Shown here: piece after piece, positions 7,530 to 15,235 of the stretch
How positions within the stretch are numbered: position 1 is the first letter of the stretch
Layout: each line of letters begins with the position of its first letter
Assembly: GCA_964435475.1 (NCBI GenBank)
Contig: CAYSZB010000035.1
Location: forward strand, 1-23,983
DNA: 23,983 nucleotides
DNA from: CAYSZB01 sp964435475
Lineage (GTDB): Bacteria > Chloroflexota > Anaerolineae > Anaerolineales > Anaerolineaceae
Reading direction: 5' to 3'
Made by a program: the position numbers and the translations under genes
The notes under the pieces: model-generated
Databases searched by the model: none
Seen by the model: the letters and a program-made list of their open reading frames with translations, nothing else
Told to the model about the DNA's origin: nothing

Positions 7530-7588
7530 TCCCTTGCTCTTTTCAAGGGACCGAGCGCCAATTATTATCCCTCGCTCTTTTCGAGGGA
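7530..7588. repeat. Twin hairpins with shared CTCTTTT loop (first copy)
   Basis: Hairpin one: TCCCTTG (7530-7536), loop CTCTTTT, CAAGGGA (7544-7550). Hairpin two: TCCCTCG (7568-7574), loop CTCTTTT, CGAGGGA (7582-7588). The stems differ at one position but both sides change together (T-A to C-G), a compensatory change that keeps the pairing. Confidence 0.85.
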
Positions 7589-7624
7589 CAATCGCAGCAG
7601 GGTACATGTGCAGCGATGCCTTTA

Positions 7625-7683
7625 TCCCTTGCTCTTTTCAAGGGACCGAGCGCCAATTATTATCCCTCGCTCTTTTCGAGGGA
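7625..7683. repeat. Twin hairpins with shared CTCTTTT loop (second copy)
   Basis: Exact second copy of the twin-hairpin segment, offset by 95 bases: hairpins at 7625-7645 and 7663-7683. Confidence 0.85.
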
Positions 7684-7818
7684 CAATCGCAGCAGGGTAC
7701 ATGTGCAGCGAACTTGCGATCTATGCGATCTTTGCGAAGTTACCCATAATGCGGATCAAGATCGCCAGTGCCGATGGATGTAATGAGATTATTGGGTTTC
7801 CAAACCTGGAATAATTGC

Positions 7819-7824
7819 TATAAT
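7819..7824 (+). promoter_or_regulatory. TATAAT box upstream of the secreted-protein/ubiX operon
   Basis: A perfect TATAAT with no good -35 at the usual distance; a second AT-rich candidate (GATAAT) is at 7836-7841. Either would give a leader of about 35-50 bases before the ATG at 7882. Confidence 0.35.
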
Positions 7825-7881
7825 CAAATAGTATAGATAATAGATCGGGGTCATGATATACCTCGATCAAGAGGAGAAGAG

Positions 7882-8562
7882 ATGGTAATAAGAATTAATT
7901 TACGTTCGATCGTATTGTTGTTGGCATTGGTTCTCATCCTGATGTCGACCAATGCGGTGGCGATCGCCCAGGAAGGAACAGACCCGGAAGTTTTGACCAC
8001 CCCGACAGCAGAAAAGTACACACGTGAAGATTATTTCCAAGCCAATGGGATCAACCCAGAAGAAAACCGTGAGGCGATTGTTATTCCTGGTGGACCGGGT
8101 TTTATTTCGATCCACCCTTCCCAATTTCTACCCATAAAATCCAATACTGAATATGGCTTTTATGGTATCAAGGAGATTCATGGACCCGTTTTTGATCCTA
8201 GTCATGCGCTAGTAGAATTTTTAGCCCCTGTTGATCTACCTCACCAGGCAACGATTAACCAGTTGGTTATTACTTTTGTTGACCTGAATATTGCTGATGC
8301 ATTCAATGTTTCCATCTCCCTTAATCACTGCGATTTCAGTTATTCTTCTTGCAGTCCAATGGCATCAATCACAGCAGTTGGCAGCGGTGCCGGATACAAC
8401 TACACTACCACTTCCACATTTAGCGATGCCAAAGTTGATCGACAGCTGTACAGTTACATGTTGCATTTATCCATCCCTGGAGGATTTGGAGTTGATCTCA
8501 CCCTAGTAAATCTACGACTGGATTACACTTATCCTACCTTTATGCCAACGGTCCAGAATTAG
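7882..8562 (+). CDS. Secreted protein of unknown function, 226 aa
   Basis: I do not recognise the family. GAGGAGA lies just before the ATG, a strong ribosome binding site. Residues 1-29 form a Sec signal peptide (basic start, hydrophobic core LLLALVLILM, cleavage likely after AIA at 29). The mature part is rich in beta-prone segments and has a Cys pair a few residues apart (HCDFSYSSC) that could form a disulfide; it ends PTFMPTVQN with no anchor. The gene ends three bases before ubiX and appears co-transcribed with it, but nothing in the protein suggests a shared role. A cell-surface or secreted beta-rich domain is the most that can be said. Confidence 0.75.
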   Translation: MVIRINLRSIVLLLALVLILMSTNAVAIAQEGTDPEVLTTPTAEKYTREDYFQANGINPEENREAIVIPGGPGFISIHPSQFLPIKSNTEYGFYGIKEIHGPVFDPSHALVEFLAPVDLPHQATINQLVITFVDLNIADAFNVSISLNHCDFSYSSCSPMASITAVGSGAGYNYTTTSTFSDAKVDRQLYSYMLHLSIPGGFGVDLTLVNLRLDYTYPTFMPTVQN

Positions 8563-8565
8563 CAT

Positions 8566-9129
8566 ATGACTGATAAAAAACGCATCATCATTGGTATCAG
8601 CGGGGCAAGCGGGGCGATCTATGGCATCCGCACCATGCAAATGCTGCGCGAATTGGGCATCGAAACCCACCTGGTGATCAGTCAAACTGCCCGCCAGGTG
8701 ATCAGTTCAGAGACCGATTGGCAGATCAACGACGTTGAAGCGCTTGCCAGCCATGTCTATCAACCTGATGACCTGGCAGCCCCCATCGCCTCCGGGTCTT
8801 TCGCCACCGATGGCATGCTGCTGGTACCCTGTTCGATCAAAACCCTCTCCGGCATTGCCAATTGTTATGCCGAGAACCTGCTCCAAAGGGCGGCGGATGT
8901 CTGCCTGAAGGAAGGGCGTCCCCTGCTGCTGGCAGTGCGCGAAACACCCCTGCATGCCGGGCACCTGCACCTGTTAAGCCTGGCAGCCCAATCCGGGGCG
9001 ATCATTTTCCCACCAGTCCCCTCCTTCTACAGCCGACCTGCGACCCTGGAAGAGGTCATTGATCAGACCATAGGACGCATGTTGCTGCGCATGGGAATTG
9101 ATAACCCGTTCTTTAAGGTTTGGGATTAA
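8566..9129 (+). CDS. ubiX: Flavin prenyltransferase UbiX
   Basis: A 187-residue protein of normal UbiX length. UbiX joins a dimethylallyl group to reduced FMN to make prenylated FMN, the cofactor of UbiD-type decarboxylases. Motifs: GISGASGAIYG (10-20) for the flavin phosphate, PCSIKTLSGIA (88-98), RAADVCLKEGRPLLL then AVRETPLH (108-130) forming the dimethylallyl-phosphate and FMN site, and PPVPSFYSRP (149-158). It starts three bases after the preceding stop with no clear ribosome binding site, so it is probably coupled to the upstream gene. The UbiD gene it would serve is at 2708-4015. Identity is well supported; the exact client enzyme is inferred. Confidence 0.94.
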   Translation: MTDKKRIIIGISGASGAIYGIRTMQMLRELGIETHLVISQTARQVISSETDWQINDVEALASHVYQPDDLAAPIASGSFATDGMLLVPCSIKTLSGIANCYAENLLQRAADVCLKEGRPLLLAVRETPLHAGHLHLLSLAAQSGAIIFPPVPSFYSRPATLEEVIDQTIGRMLLRMGIDNPFFKVWD

Positions 9130-9179
9130 AATTAGTGAAATCTTGTGTATCCATTTAACTTAACCCTGTGTGAGGTAAA

Positions 9180-9932
9180 ATGAAAAAACCTAAACTTGGC
9201 GTTTTGATCTTGCATGGTTGGACATCCAGCCTGGATACCGTCAATGGACTGGTACCTCCGATTAATGCCCTCGGTTTACCGATTAGTATGCCGGTTCTGC
9301 GAGGGCATGGGAAAACCCCGGATGCACTTATCGGGGTGAAATGGCAGGATTGGGTAAAAGATGCAACTGCCGCACTGGATAGTTTGCTCACCGAGGTCGA
9401 GCACGCTGTGATCGTGGGTCACAGCATGGGTGGCATGCTGGCATTATACCTGGCAGCCACCCACCCACAGGGGATCGACAGCATAGTGACTGCTGGTTCA
9501 CCTGGAAGGATGGCGACTCCATTTGCACCTGGCAATGTTTTACATCCTTTATTCCAACTGGTATGGCCATTGGTGAAAACCTATAAACTCGATCCGATTT
9601 ATGCTGACCCCGAATTAGCAAAGGACGATACCTGTTACCGTTGGTGCCCGGTTGTTGCTGTGAAACAGCTTTTTGACTTCTCAAAGGCATTGAAAATATT
9701 GCTTCCGGAGGTAAAAGTACCTGCTCTCATCTTGCAAAGTAAAAACGATTCAACATGTTTACCAAAATCTGCTGATTTAATTTACACTGGCATCAGTACA
9801 CCCATTGAAGACAAAAAGATCGCCTGGTTTGAAAAGACCGAGCATGGCATGTTCCAGGATATGGAAACCAAGCAAGTGATACAAACGGTAGTCGATTTCA
9901 TTGTAGGAAGGATGAACAATGAGCATGAGTAA
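9180..9932 (+). CDS. Alpha/beta hydrolase, carboxylesterase/monoacylglycerol lipase type
   Basis: A 250-residue cytoplasmic alpha/beta hydrolase with no signal peptide. HGW (12-14) gives the oxyanion-hole region, GHSMGG (80-85) carries the nucleophile Ser82, the Asp is probably in SKNDST near 195, and His222 lies in EKTEHGMF. The length and the RGHGKTPDAL block resemble Est30-type carboxylesterases and monoacylglycerol lipases. The ribosome binding site GAGG (9172-9175) is four bases from the ATG. It is 50 bases downstream of ubiX, and its end overlaps the next gene by 14 bases. The substrate is unknown; short-chain esters or monoglycerides are typical for the family. Confidence 0.9.
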   Translation: MKKPKLGVLILHGWTSSLDTVNGLVPPINALGLPISMPVLRGHGKTPDALIGVKWQDWVKDATAALDSLLTEVEHAVIVGHSMGGMLALYLAATHPQGIDSIVTAGSPGRMATPFAPGNVLHPLFQLVWPLVKTYKLDPIYADPELAKDDTCYRWCPVVAVKQLFDFSKALKILLPEVKVPALILQSKNDSTCLPKSADLIYTGISTPIEDKKIAWFEKTEHGMFQDMETKQVIQTVVDFIVGRMNNEHE

Positions 9933-10250
9933 TTTACCTTTATGGTTGGGATTGGGATGTGGAGGTCTTTTTTTCCTTGCATTTCTTGTGGTAGGCATCC
10001 TCCTGGTGGTCGGCAATGTGCGTGCCCGCAAGCGGGCTGACGCGAGCCAGACCTGGCCCAGCACAGCCGGGCGCATCCTGCTCTCTGAAGTGCGTATCAG
10101 CCAGACNNNNNNNNNNNNNNNNNNNNNNNNNNNNNNNNNNNNNNNNNNNNNNNNNNNNNNNNNNNNNNNNNNNNNNNNNNNNNNNNNNNNNNNNNNNNNN
10201 NNNNNNTGATCGGTATTGTCTCACTGATCGCCAATTTCATCCCACGGTAG
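9919..10250 (+). CDS. DUF3592-like membrane protein, interrupted by an assembly gap
   Basis: The first 62 residues are readable up to the N block at 10107. GGAAGGA (9906-9912) is six bases before ATG 9919, which supports this start over ATG 9925. A membrane segment (about residues 7-33) is followed by RKRADASQTWPSTAGRILLS, the pattern of DUF3592 proteins, which usually have an N-terminal and a C-terminal membrane helix around a soluble domain. After the gap, 13 codons (10209-10247, IGIVSLIANFIPR) and a TAG at 10248 look like such a C-terminal helix. The two parts are in different frames if the gap is exactly 100 bases, so the true gap is probably of another size. Joining the parts into one gene is inferred. 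Confidence 0.6.
10107..10206. other. Assembly gap, 100 N
   Basis: Exactly 100 undetermined bases, the conventional placeholder for a gap of unknown length. Any length-dependent conclusion across it is unsafe. Confidence 0.98.
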
Positions 10251-10278
10251 AGAAGCATCCCGGGCAGCAATTGGTAAG

Positions 10279-10302
10279 AGCCGGACCAGGGTCCGGCTTT
10301 TT
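10279..10302 (+). terminator. Intrinsic terminator ending the ubiX operon
   Basis: AGCCGGAC (10279-10286) and GTCCGGCT (10291-10298) form an 8-bp GC-rich perfect stem with loop CAGG, followed at once by TTTT (10299-10302). Confidence 0.9.
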
Positions 10303-10334
10303 GCCTTAAACAGTAACTTTTTTGTTATTCCCTA

Positions 10335-10363
10335 TTGACAAATAATTCATTCAGCTTTATAGT
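10335..10363 (+). promoter_or_regulatory. Strong sigma-70 type promoter for the MarR/ABC operon
   Basis: A perfect TTGACA (10335-10340), an optimal 17-base spacer and TATAGT (10358-10363, one mismatch to consensus). The predicted start is near 10370, about 50 bases before the MarR start. Confidence 0.8.
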
Positions 10364-10398
10364 TTAGCCCGCTTAACTATTAAGAGAGGTAAACTATA
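10358..10398. promoter_or_regulatory. Palindromic operator candidates for MarR autoregulation
   Basis: Two nested dyads lie on the promoter. The outer one is TATAGTTTA (10358-10366) with its perfect complement TAAACTATA (10390-10398), 23 bases apart; its left arm covers the -10 box. The inner one, CTTAA-CTA-TTAAG (10372-10384), covers the predicted transcription start. Protein binding at either would block initiation, as expected for a MarR repressor controlling its own operon. Confidence 0.65.
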
Positions 10399-10419
10399 TC
10401 TGGTCCCAACGAATTTTTA

Positions 10420-10881
10420 ATGACATTACAATCATGGGTGGAAGTGACCATGCGTCGCTCCATGCATAACCTGATCCGCCACAGCAAATCGATGGGCTTC
10501 ACGATGCCACAGGTAAATGCTCTTTTCCGCTTGCACCATCATGATCAATGCAGTGTGCGCGACCTGGCTGAATTTTTAGGCGTTTCGGATGCTGCAGTCA
10601 GTCAAATGGTGGATAAACTGGTTGACCAGGGGCTCATTTTGCGCATTGAAGACCCACAGGATCGTAGGGGTAAATTACTCAGCCTTTCTTCTGAGGGGAG
10701 CATCATTGTCCAGGAAAGCATCAAGTCCAGGCATGCCTGGGTATCAGACCTGGCAAAATTGTTCACTCCTGAGGAGGAAATGCAGGTTCAACCGGCACTT
10801 CTATTGTTGATCGAAAAGATCAAACAAATGGAAACTGAGCAACCGGGGGATTGTACCCATAAAAGTTCTGATCGATATTAG
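10420..10881 (+). CDS. MarR family transcriptional regulator
   Basis: A 153-residue winged-helix regulator; MarR dimers bind palindromes and are usually released by small ligands. The helix-turn-helix is SVRDLAEFLGVSDAAVSQMV (45-64), followed by DKLVDQGLI and the wing EDPQDRRGK with the conserved D81-R82-R83. N- and C-terminal helices for dimerisation are present. ATG 10420 has no ribosome binding site; ATG 10450 has GGAAG six bases upstream, so the true protein could be 10 residues shorter. Dyads overlapping the promoter suggest autorepression. It stands 78 bases ahead of two ABC exporter genes, a common MarR-exporter arrangement in multidrug resistance loci, so it probably controls them. 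Confidence 0.92.
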   Translation: MTLQSWVEVTMRRSMHNLIRHSKSMGFTMPQVNALFRLHHHDQCSVRDLAEFLGVSDAAVSQMVDKLVDQGLILRIEDPQDRRGKLLSLSSEGSIIVQESIKSRHAWVSDLAKLFTPEEEMQVQPALLLLIEKIKQMETEQPGDCTHKSSDRY

Positions 10882-10959
10882 AACGTCGTCTTAATTAAAT
10901 GAGCTCAAGAATACCAAATTATTAAAACCATCTCGGATGCGAATAGGAGCATCAAATAT

Positions 10960-13209
10960 ATGCTGCGATTACTGAAATTTTTAAAACCTTTTGTTTTCCA
11001 TATCATCCTGGCCTTTATCCTGCTTTTCATCATGGCCAATGCTGACCTGGCGTTGCCAGATTATCTCTCAAGGATCGTCAATATTGGCATTCAGCGGTCC
11101 GGGATTGAAGATGCGGTTCCAGAAGCGATCCGGCAGGAGCAGATGGAACGCCTGTTCCTTTTCATGACCGCTGACGAACGCTCCCAGGTGGAAGCAAATT
11201 ACACCCTGGTTGAAAAAAGCGATCCAGCCTACCAGGATATGCTCACCAGTTATCCTTTGCTTGCTGATAAAGCGGTTTACACCCTTAACAAGATCGATTC
11301 TGAAACCCGGGATCAGCTCAATTTGATCATGGGAAAAGCATTCACCATCGTCCAGGGCATCAACCAGATGGTTGAGAATCCCGAATCAAGCTCTGCCATG
11401 CTTGGTGGTGCTCTGCCCATAGATATGACCCAAATCCCGGCAGGAATGGACATTTACTCGGTGTTCAAGATGATGCCTGAAGCCCAGCGGACACAAATTA
11501 CGGCCATGATCGATGAAAAGGTCGCAGCGGTTGGTGTCAGCATGGTTGAACAGGTGGCTGTAGTTGGTATCAAGGCAGAATATGAAGCATTGGGAATGAA
11601 TCTGGCCACCTACCAGACCAATTACATTTTGAAAGTAGGCGGGTTGATGCTTTTAATGACTGCGCTCGCCGGTGTGTGTACGATCTCGGTGGGTTACCTG
11701 GCATCCAAGACTTCGGCAGGTTTTGCACGGGATGTGCGCCGGGCAGTATTTCACAAGGTGGAATCCTTCTCGAGTACCGAATTTGATAGTTTTTCCACGG
11801 CTTCTTTGATCACACGATCGACCAATGATGTAACCCAGGTGCAGATGCTGGTCTTTATGACCATTCGCATGGCGATGTTCGCCCCGATTCTCGGCATCGG
11901 TGGAATTATCCGGGCAGTCGACAAGAGCGCATCCATGTGGTGGATCATTGCCCTGGCAGTGGTGACACTGTTGGGATTGATCGGGCTGGTGACTGCCATT
12001 GCCCTGCCCAAATTCAAGATCATTCAAAAACTGGTGGATCGGTTAAACCTGGTCACCCGTGAAAATCTCTCCGGCATGATGGTCATCCGGGCGTTCAATA
12101 AGCAGGGGTTCGAAGAAAAACGCTTTGATGGTGCCAACCGTGACCTGACCAACATCAGCCTGTATATCTCGCGCATCATGGTTGCCATCATGCCCATCAT
12201 GATGCTCGTTATGAATGGGGTGTCTATTTTAATCATCTGGGTGGGTGCACATCAGATTGCACAATCCGCCCTGCAGGTGGGTGATATGATGGCTTTCCTG
12301 CAGTATGTGATGCAGATCATGTTCGCCTTCCTCAACCTGGCCATGCTGCTGATCTTCCTGCCCAGGGCAGCTGTTTCAGGTGATCGCATCGCTGATGTGC
12401 TTGAGAAAGAGAATGTCATCACCGATCCGGAGACTCCAGCTTCATTCAATGTACCATTTGACAATACCATTGAGTTTCGCAATGTCTCCTTCCGTTACCC
12501 GGAAGCTGAGGAGGATGTCTTGCACGACATCACCTTTACTGCCAGGGCAGGAGAGACTACAGCCTTCATCGGTTCGACTGGCTGTGGGAAATCCACCGTT
12601 GTCAACCTGATCCCGCGCTTTTATGACGTGACCGGGGGTTCCGTGCTGGTGGATGGCAAGGATGTTCGTGAGGTTAAACAAAGTGAATTGCGTGACAAAA
12701 TCGGCTACATTCCCCAAAAAGGTAACCTTTTTACCGGGACGATCAGCTCTAATCTCCGAATTGCAGATGAGAATGCGCCTGATGAGACCCTGGTCGAAGC
12801 GATTAATGTAGCCCAGGCATCCGAATTCGTGTTTGAGGAAAAAGATGCAGAGGGGCTGGAAACCCCCATATCCCAGGGTGGCATGAATGTGTCGGGAGGT
12901 CAAAAACAGCGCCTGGCGATAGCCCGGGCACTGGTCAAAAAGCCCCCGATATACATCTTTGATGATAGTTTTTCAGCCCTGGATTTTAAGACGGATTCCG
13001 CTTTACGAAAGGCATTACACGAAAACATGGGTGGCAGTACGGTACTGATCGTTACCCAGCGCGTGGCAACAGTTAAAAATGCAGACCAGATCATTGTACT
13101 GGATGACGGTCGGGTGGTAGGAAAGGGCACACATAAAGAACTTATGGAGACTTGTGATACTTACCAGGAAATTGCCACATCCCAGTTAAGTTTGGAGGAA
13201 TTACGATGA
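10960..13209 (+). CDS. ABC exporter half-transporter, degenerate-site subunit, with large extracytoplasmic insertion
   Basis: A 749-residue half-transporter (membrane domain then ATPase). The ATPase has Walker A GSTGCGKST (538-546), Q586, signature NVSGGQ (643-648) and Walker B IYIFDDS (664-670). The catalytic Glu is replaced by D669 and the switch His by Q700 (VTQR): the degenerate ATP site found in one subunit of heterodimeric exporters such as TM287/288. About 190 residues lie between the first (about 11-33) and second (about 224-246) membrane helices, where ordinary exporters have a short loop; this should face outward. AGGAG (10945-10949) precedes the ATG. Its stop overlaps the partner start (ATGA). 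Substrate unknown; a drug or lipid is likely for this class. Confidence 0.93.
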   Translation: MLRLLKFLKPFVFHIILAFILLFIMANADLALPDYLSRIVNIGIQRSGIEDAVPEAIRQEQMERLFLFMTADERSQVEANYTLVEKSDPAYQDMLTSYPLLADKAVYTLNKIDSETRDQLNLIMGKAFTIVQGINQMVENPESSSAMLGGALPIDMTQIPAGMDIYSVFKMMPEAQRTQITAMIDEKVAAVGVSMVEQVAVVGIKAEYEALGMNLATYQTNYILKVGGLMLLMTALAGVCTISVGYLASKTSAGFARDVRRAVFHKVESFSSTEFDSFSTASLITRSTNDVTQVQMLVFMTIRMAMFAPILGIGGIIRAVDKSASMWWIIALAVVTLLGLIGLVTAIALPKFKIIQKLVDRLNLVTRENLSGMMVIRAFNKQGFEEKRFDGANRDLTNISLYISRIMVAIMPIMMLVMNGVSILIIWVGAHQIAQSALQVGDMMAFLQYVMQIMFAFLNLAMLLIFLPRAAVSGDRIADVLEKENVITDPETPASFNVPFDNTIEFRNVSFRYPEAEEDVLHDITFTARAGETTAFIGSTGCGKSTVVNLIPRFYDVTGGSVLVDGKDVREVKQSELRDKIGYIPQKGNLFTGTISSNLRIADENAPDETLVEAINVAQASEFVFEEKDAEGLETPISQGGMNVSGGQKQRLAIARALVKKPPIYIFDDSFSALDFKTDSALRKALHENMGGSTVLIVTQRVATVKNADQIIVLDDGRVVGKGTHKELMETCDTYQEIATSQLSLEELR

Positions 13210-15125
13210 GCCACCAACCAATAAACTCCAACAATAACCAGTCTGCAAAATCCAATGGCACCCAGGTTGCTCCTCCAAGACCAGGGCGTCCTGGAGGTGG
13301 CCCGATGGGCCGTGGCGGTCCCATGGCCTTCATGAAAGGTGAGAAAGCCCGTGATTTCAAGGGCACCATGCGCAAGTTGATCGGTTACCTGGGAGCATAT
13401 AATCGCTCCATTGTGATCGTCCTGATCGTGGCAGCCATCTCAACCGTATTCATGATCGCTGGCCCCAAGATCCTGGGCAGAGCAACCACAAAATTGTTCG
13501 AGGGTGTCGTTGCCATGGTTTCCGGAACAGGTTCCGGCATTGATTTTCCTTACATTTCACAGATCTTGCTGATGGTTCTCAGCCTTTACCTGATCTCATC
13601 CATGTTCAGCTTCATCCAGGGGTGGGTCATGTCGGGCATTTCAGCAGACCTGACCTATCGCTTCCGCCGGGATATTGCCGCCAAGATCAACCGCCTGCCG
13701 CTCAAGTATTTTGATGGCATCAGCCAGGGTGAGGTGCTTTCACGGGTGACGAATGATGTAGATACGATCAGCCAGACTCTCAACCAGAGCCTTTCACAGA
13801 TCATCACCTCGGTAACCAGCGTGATCGGCATCCTGATAATGATGCTGAGCATCAGCTGGTTGATGACCCTGGTGGCGTTGGTCACTTTGCCCCTTTCATT
13901 GATCGGTATCAACCTGATCGTCAAGAAATCCCAGAAGTACTTTAAACAACAGCAGGAATACCTGGGGCATATTAACGGGCATGTGGAGGAGATATATGGC
14001 GGACACGTGGTCATCAAAGCCTTCAATGGCGAAGCAAGGAGCGTCCAGAAGTTTGATGAGATCAACGCAACCCTGTACTCATCTGCCTGGATCTCACAGT
14101 TCCTGAGCCATTTGATGATGCCATTCATGCGCATCATGAGCAATCTCGGGTATGTGGCAGTGTGTGTATTGGGTGGTTACCTGGCCATCAAAAAGACGAT
14201 TACCGTTGGTGACATCCAGGCATTCATATCCTATGTTCGTTCGTTCAACGAACCCATCATGCAGATCGCCAATATCTCGAATGTTCTCCAGCAGACCGCA
14301 GCCGCAGCTGAGCGGGTCTTTGAATTCCTCGAAGAGCAGGAGGAAGTACCCGATACCGCCACACCAGTGCACCTTGAGCAGGTGCGTGGAGAGGTAGTCT
14401 TTAAAAATGTTCACTTTGGCTACTCCCCCGACAAGATTATCATTAATGACTTCTCAGTTGAGGTTAAACCGGGTCAGAAGATCGCCATTGTTGGACCGAC
14501 TGGCGCTGGCAAGACTACCATGGTCAAGCTATTGATGCGCTTCTACGATGTCACCAGTGGTGAGATCCTGGTTGATGGGCATAACATCAAGGACCTGACT
14601 CGCCAGGAATTGCGGGATCAGTTTGCCATGGTTTTGCAGGACACCTGGCTTTACAACGACACCATCCTGGAGAACATCCGCTATGGCAGCGATAATGCCA
14701 CGGATGAAGAGGTGGTCAATGCGGCTGACACTGCGCATGTGGATCACTTCATCCGCACCCTGCCCGATGGATACCAGCTGGTTTTGAATGAAGAAGCGAC
14801 CAACATATCACAGGGGCAGAAACAACTCCTGACCATTGCCCGGGCGATCATCTCTGACCCCAAGATCCTCATCCTGGACGAAGCTACCAGCTCGGTTGAC
14901 ACGCGCACCGAAGTGCGCATCCAGCGGTCGATGGATATCCTGATGCGCAATCGCACCAGTTTTATTATTGCCCACCGCCTGTCAACCATCCGCAACGCTG
15001 ACCTGATTTTGGTGATGCGCGATGGCGACATCGTCGAAAAGGGAAAGCACGAAGAGTTACTGGAGCAGGGCGGCTTTTATGCCGAGCTTTACAACAGCCA
15101 GTTTGAAATGCTACCTGCTGATTGA
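13206..15125 (+). CDS. ABC exporter half-transporter, catalytic subunit
   Basis: A 639-residue half-transporter, the partner of the preceding gene. It has a cytoplasmic Pro/Gly-rich leader (about 22-40, PPRPGRPGGGP), six membrane helices (about 67-345) and an ATPase with Walker A GPTGAGKTT (430-438), Q478, Walker B ILILDEA (554-560) with catalytic E559, and switch H590. Its signature motif is NISQGQ (533-538), where the usual LSGGQ has Gln for Gly. This pairs with the degenerate Walker site of the partner, so the heterodimer should have one active and one inactive ATP site. GGAGG about six bases before ATG 13206 and the ATGA overlap indicate coupled translation. The operon is closed by the terminator at 15146. 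Confidence 0.94.
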   Translation: MSHQPINSNNNQSAKSNGTQVAPPRPGRPGGGPMGRGGPMAFMKGEKARDFKGTMRKLIGYLGAYNRSIVIVLIVAAISTVFMIAGPKILGRATTKLFEGVVAMVSGTGSGIDFPYISQILLMVLSLYLISSMFSFIQGWVMSGISADLTYRFRRDIAAKINRLPLKYFDGISQGEVLSRVTNDVDTISQTLNQSLSQIITSVTSVIGILIMMLSISWLMTLVALVTLPLSLIGINLIVKKSQKYFKQQQEYLGHINGHVEEIYGGHVVIKAFNGEARSVQKFDEINATLYSSAWISQFLSHLMMPFMRIMSNLGYVAVCVLGGYLAIKKTITVGDIQAFISYVRSFNEPIMQIANISNVLQQTAAAAERVFEFLEEQEEVPDTATPVHLEQVRGEVVFKNVHFGYSPDKIIINDFSVEVKPGQKIAIVGPTGAGKTTMVKLLMRFYDVTSGEILVDGHNIKDLTRQELRDQFAMVLQDTWLYNDTILENIRYGSDNATDEEVVNAADTAHVDHFIRTLPDGYQLVLNEEATNISQGQKQLLTIARAIISDPKILILDEATSSVDTRTEVRIQRSMDILMRNRTSFIIAHRLSTIRNADLILVMRDGDIVEKGKHEELLEQGGFYAELYNSQFEMLPAD

Positions 15126-15145
15126 TCAGGATTTTTGTTATTAAC

Positions 15146-15178
15146 AAATGCCAGGATATTCTCCTGGCATTTATTATT
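15146..15178 (+). terminator. Intrinsic terminator after the ABC exporter operon
   Basis: AAATGCCAGGA (15146-15156) and TCCTGGCATTT (15162-15172) form a perfect 11-bp stem with loop TATTC, followed by an AT-rich tail (ATTATT). The A-rich left base means it may also act on the opposite strand. Confidence 0.85.
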
Positions 15179-15235
15179 TGTAATATACTCAGGTCAGATC
15201 TGGTTATGACTAATTAATGCGCAATGAGGTTTATG

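Larger units (their letters stand above)
7497..7711. repeat. Exact 95-bp tandem duplication (2.26 copies)
   Basis: Copy one is 7497-7591, copy two 7592-7686, and the first 25 bases recur at 7687-7711. I found no difference between copies. Each unit begins with the GGGTACATG hairpin (arms TCGC and GCGA) and continues with two further hairpins. Three copies of the GGGTACATG hairpin therefore lie at 7497-7521, 7592-7616 and 7687-7711. Perfect identity points to recent duplication or active homogenisation. Confidence 0.92.
7243..7881. other. Long non-coding stretch holding a hairpin-repeat array
   Basis: 639 bases between the ABC-F gene and the secreted-protein gene. They hold a weak terminator, five hairpins sharing the loop GGGTACATG, a 95-bp tandem duplication containing twin hairpins with the loop CTCTTTT, short degenerate 8-9 base reiterations, and a TATAAT box near 7819. 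Three overlapping plus-strand ORFs (70-150 codons) span the repeats in different frames. Their repeated peptide segments mirror the DNA repeat and they lack separate ribosome binding sites, so I do not count them as genes. Confidence 0.8.

Noticed and set aside
7354..7814. Three overlapping plus-strand ORFs of 90-150 codons in the repeat region
   Set aside because: They exist in different frames over the same repeats, their peptide repeats mirror the DNA repeat, and their starts fall inside the repeated GGGTACATG loop. Not genes.
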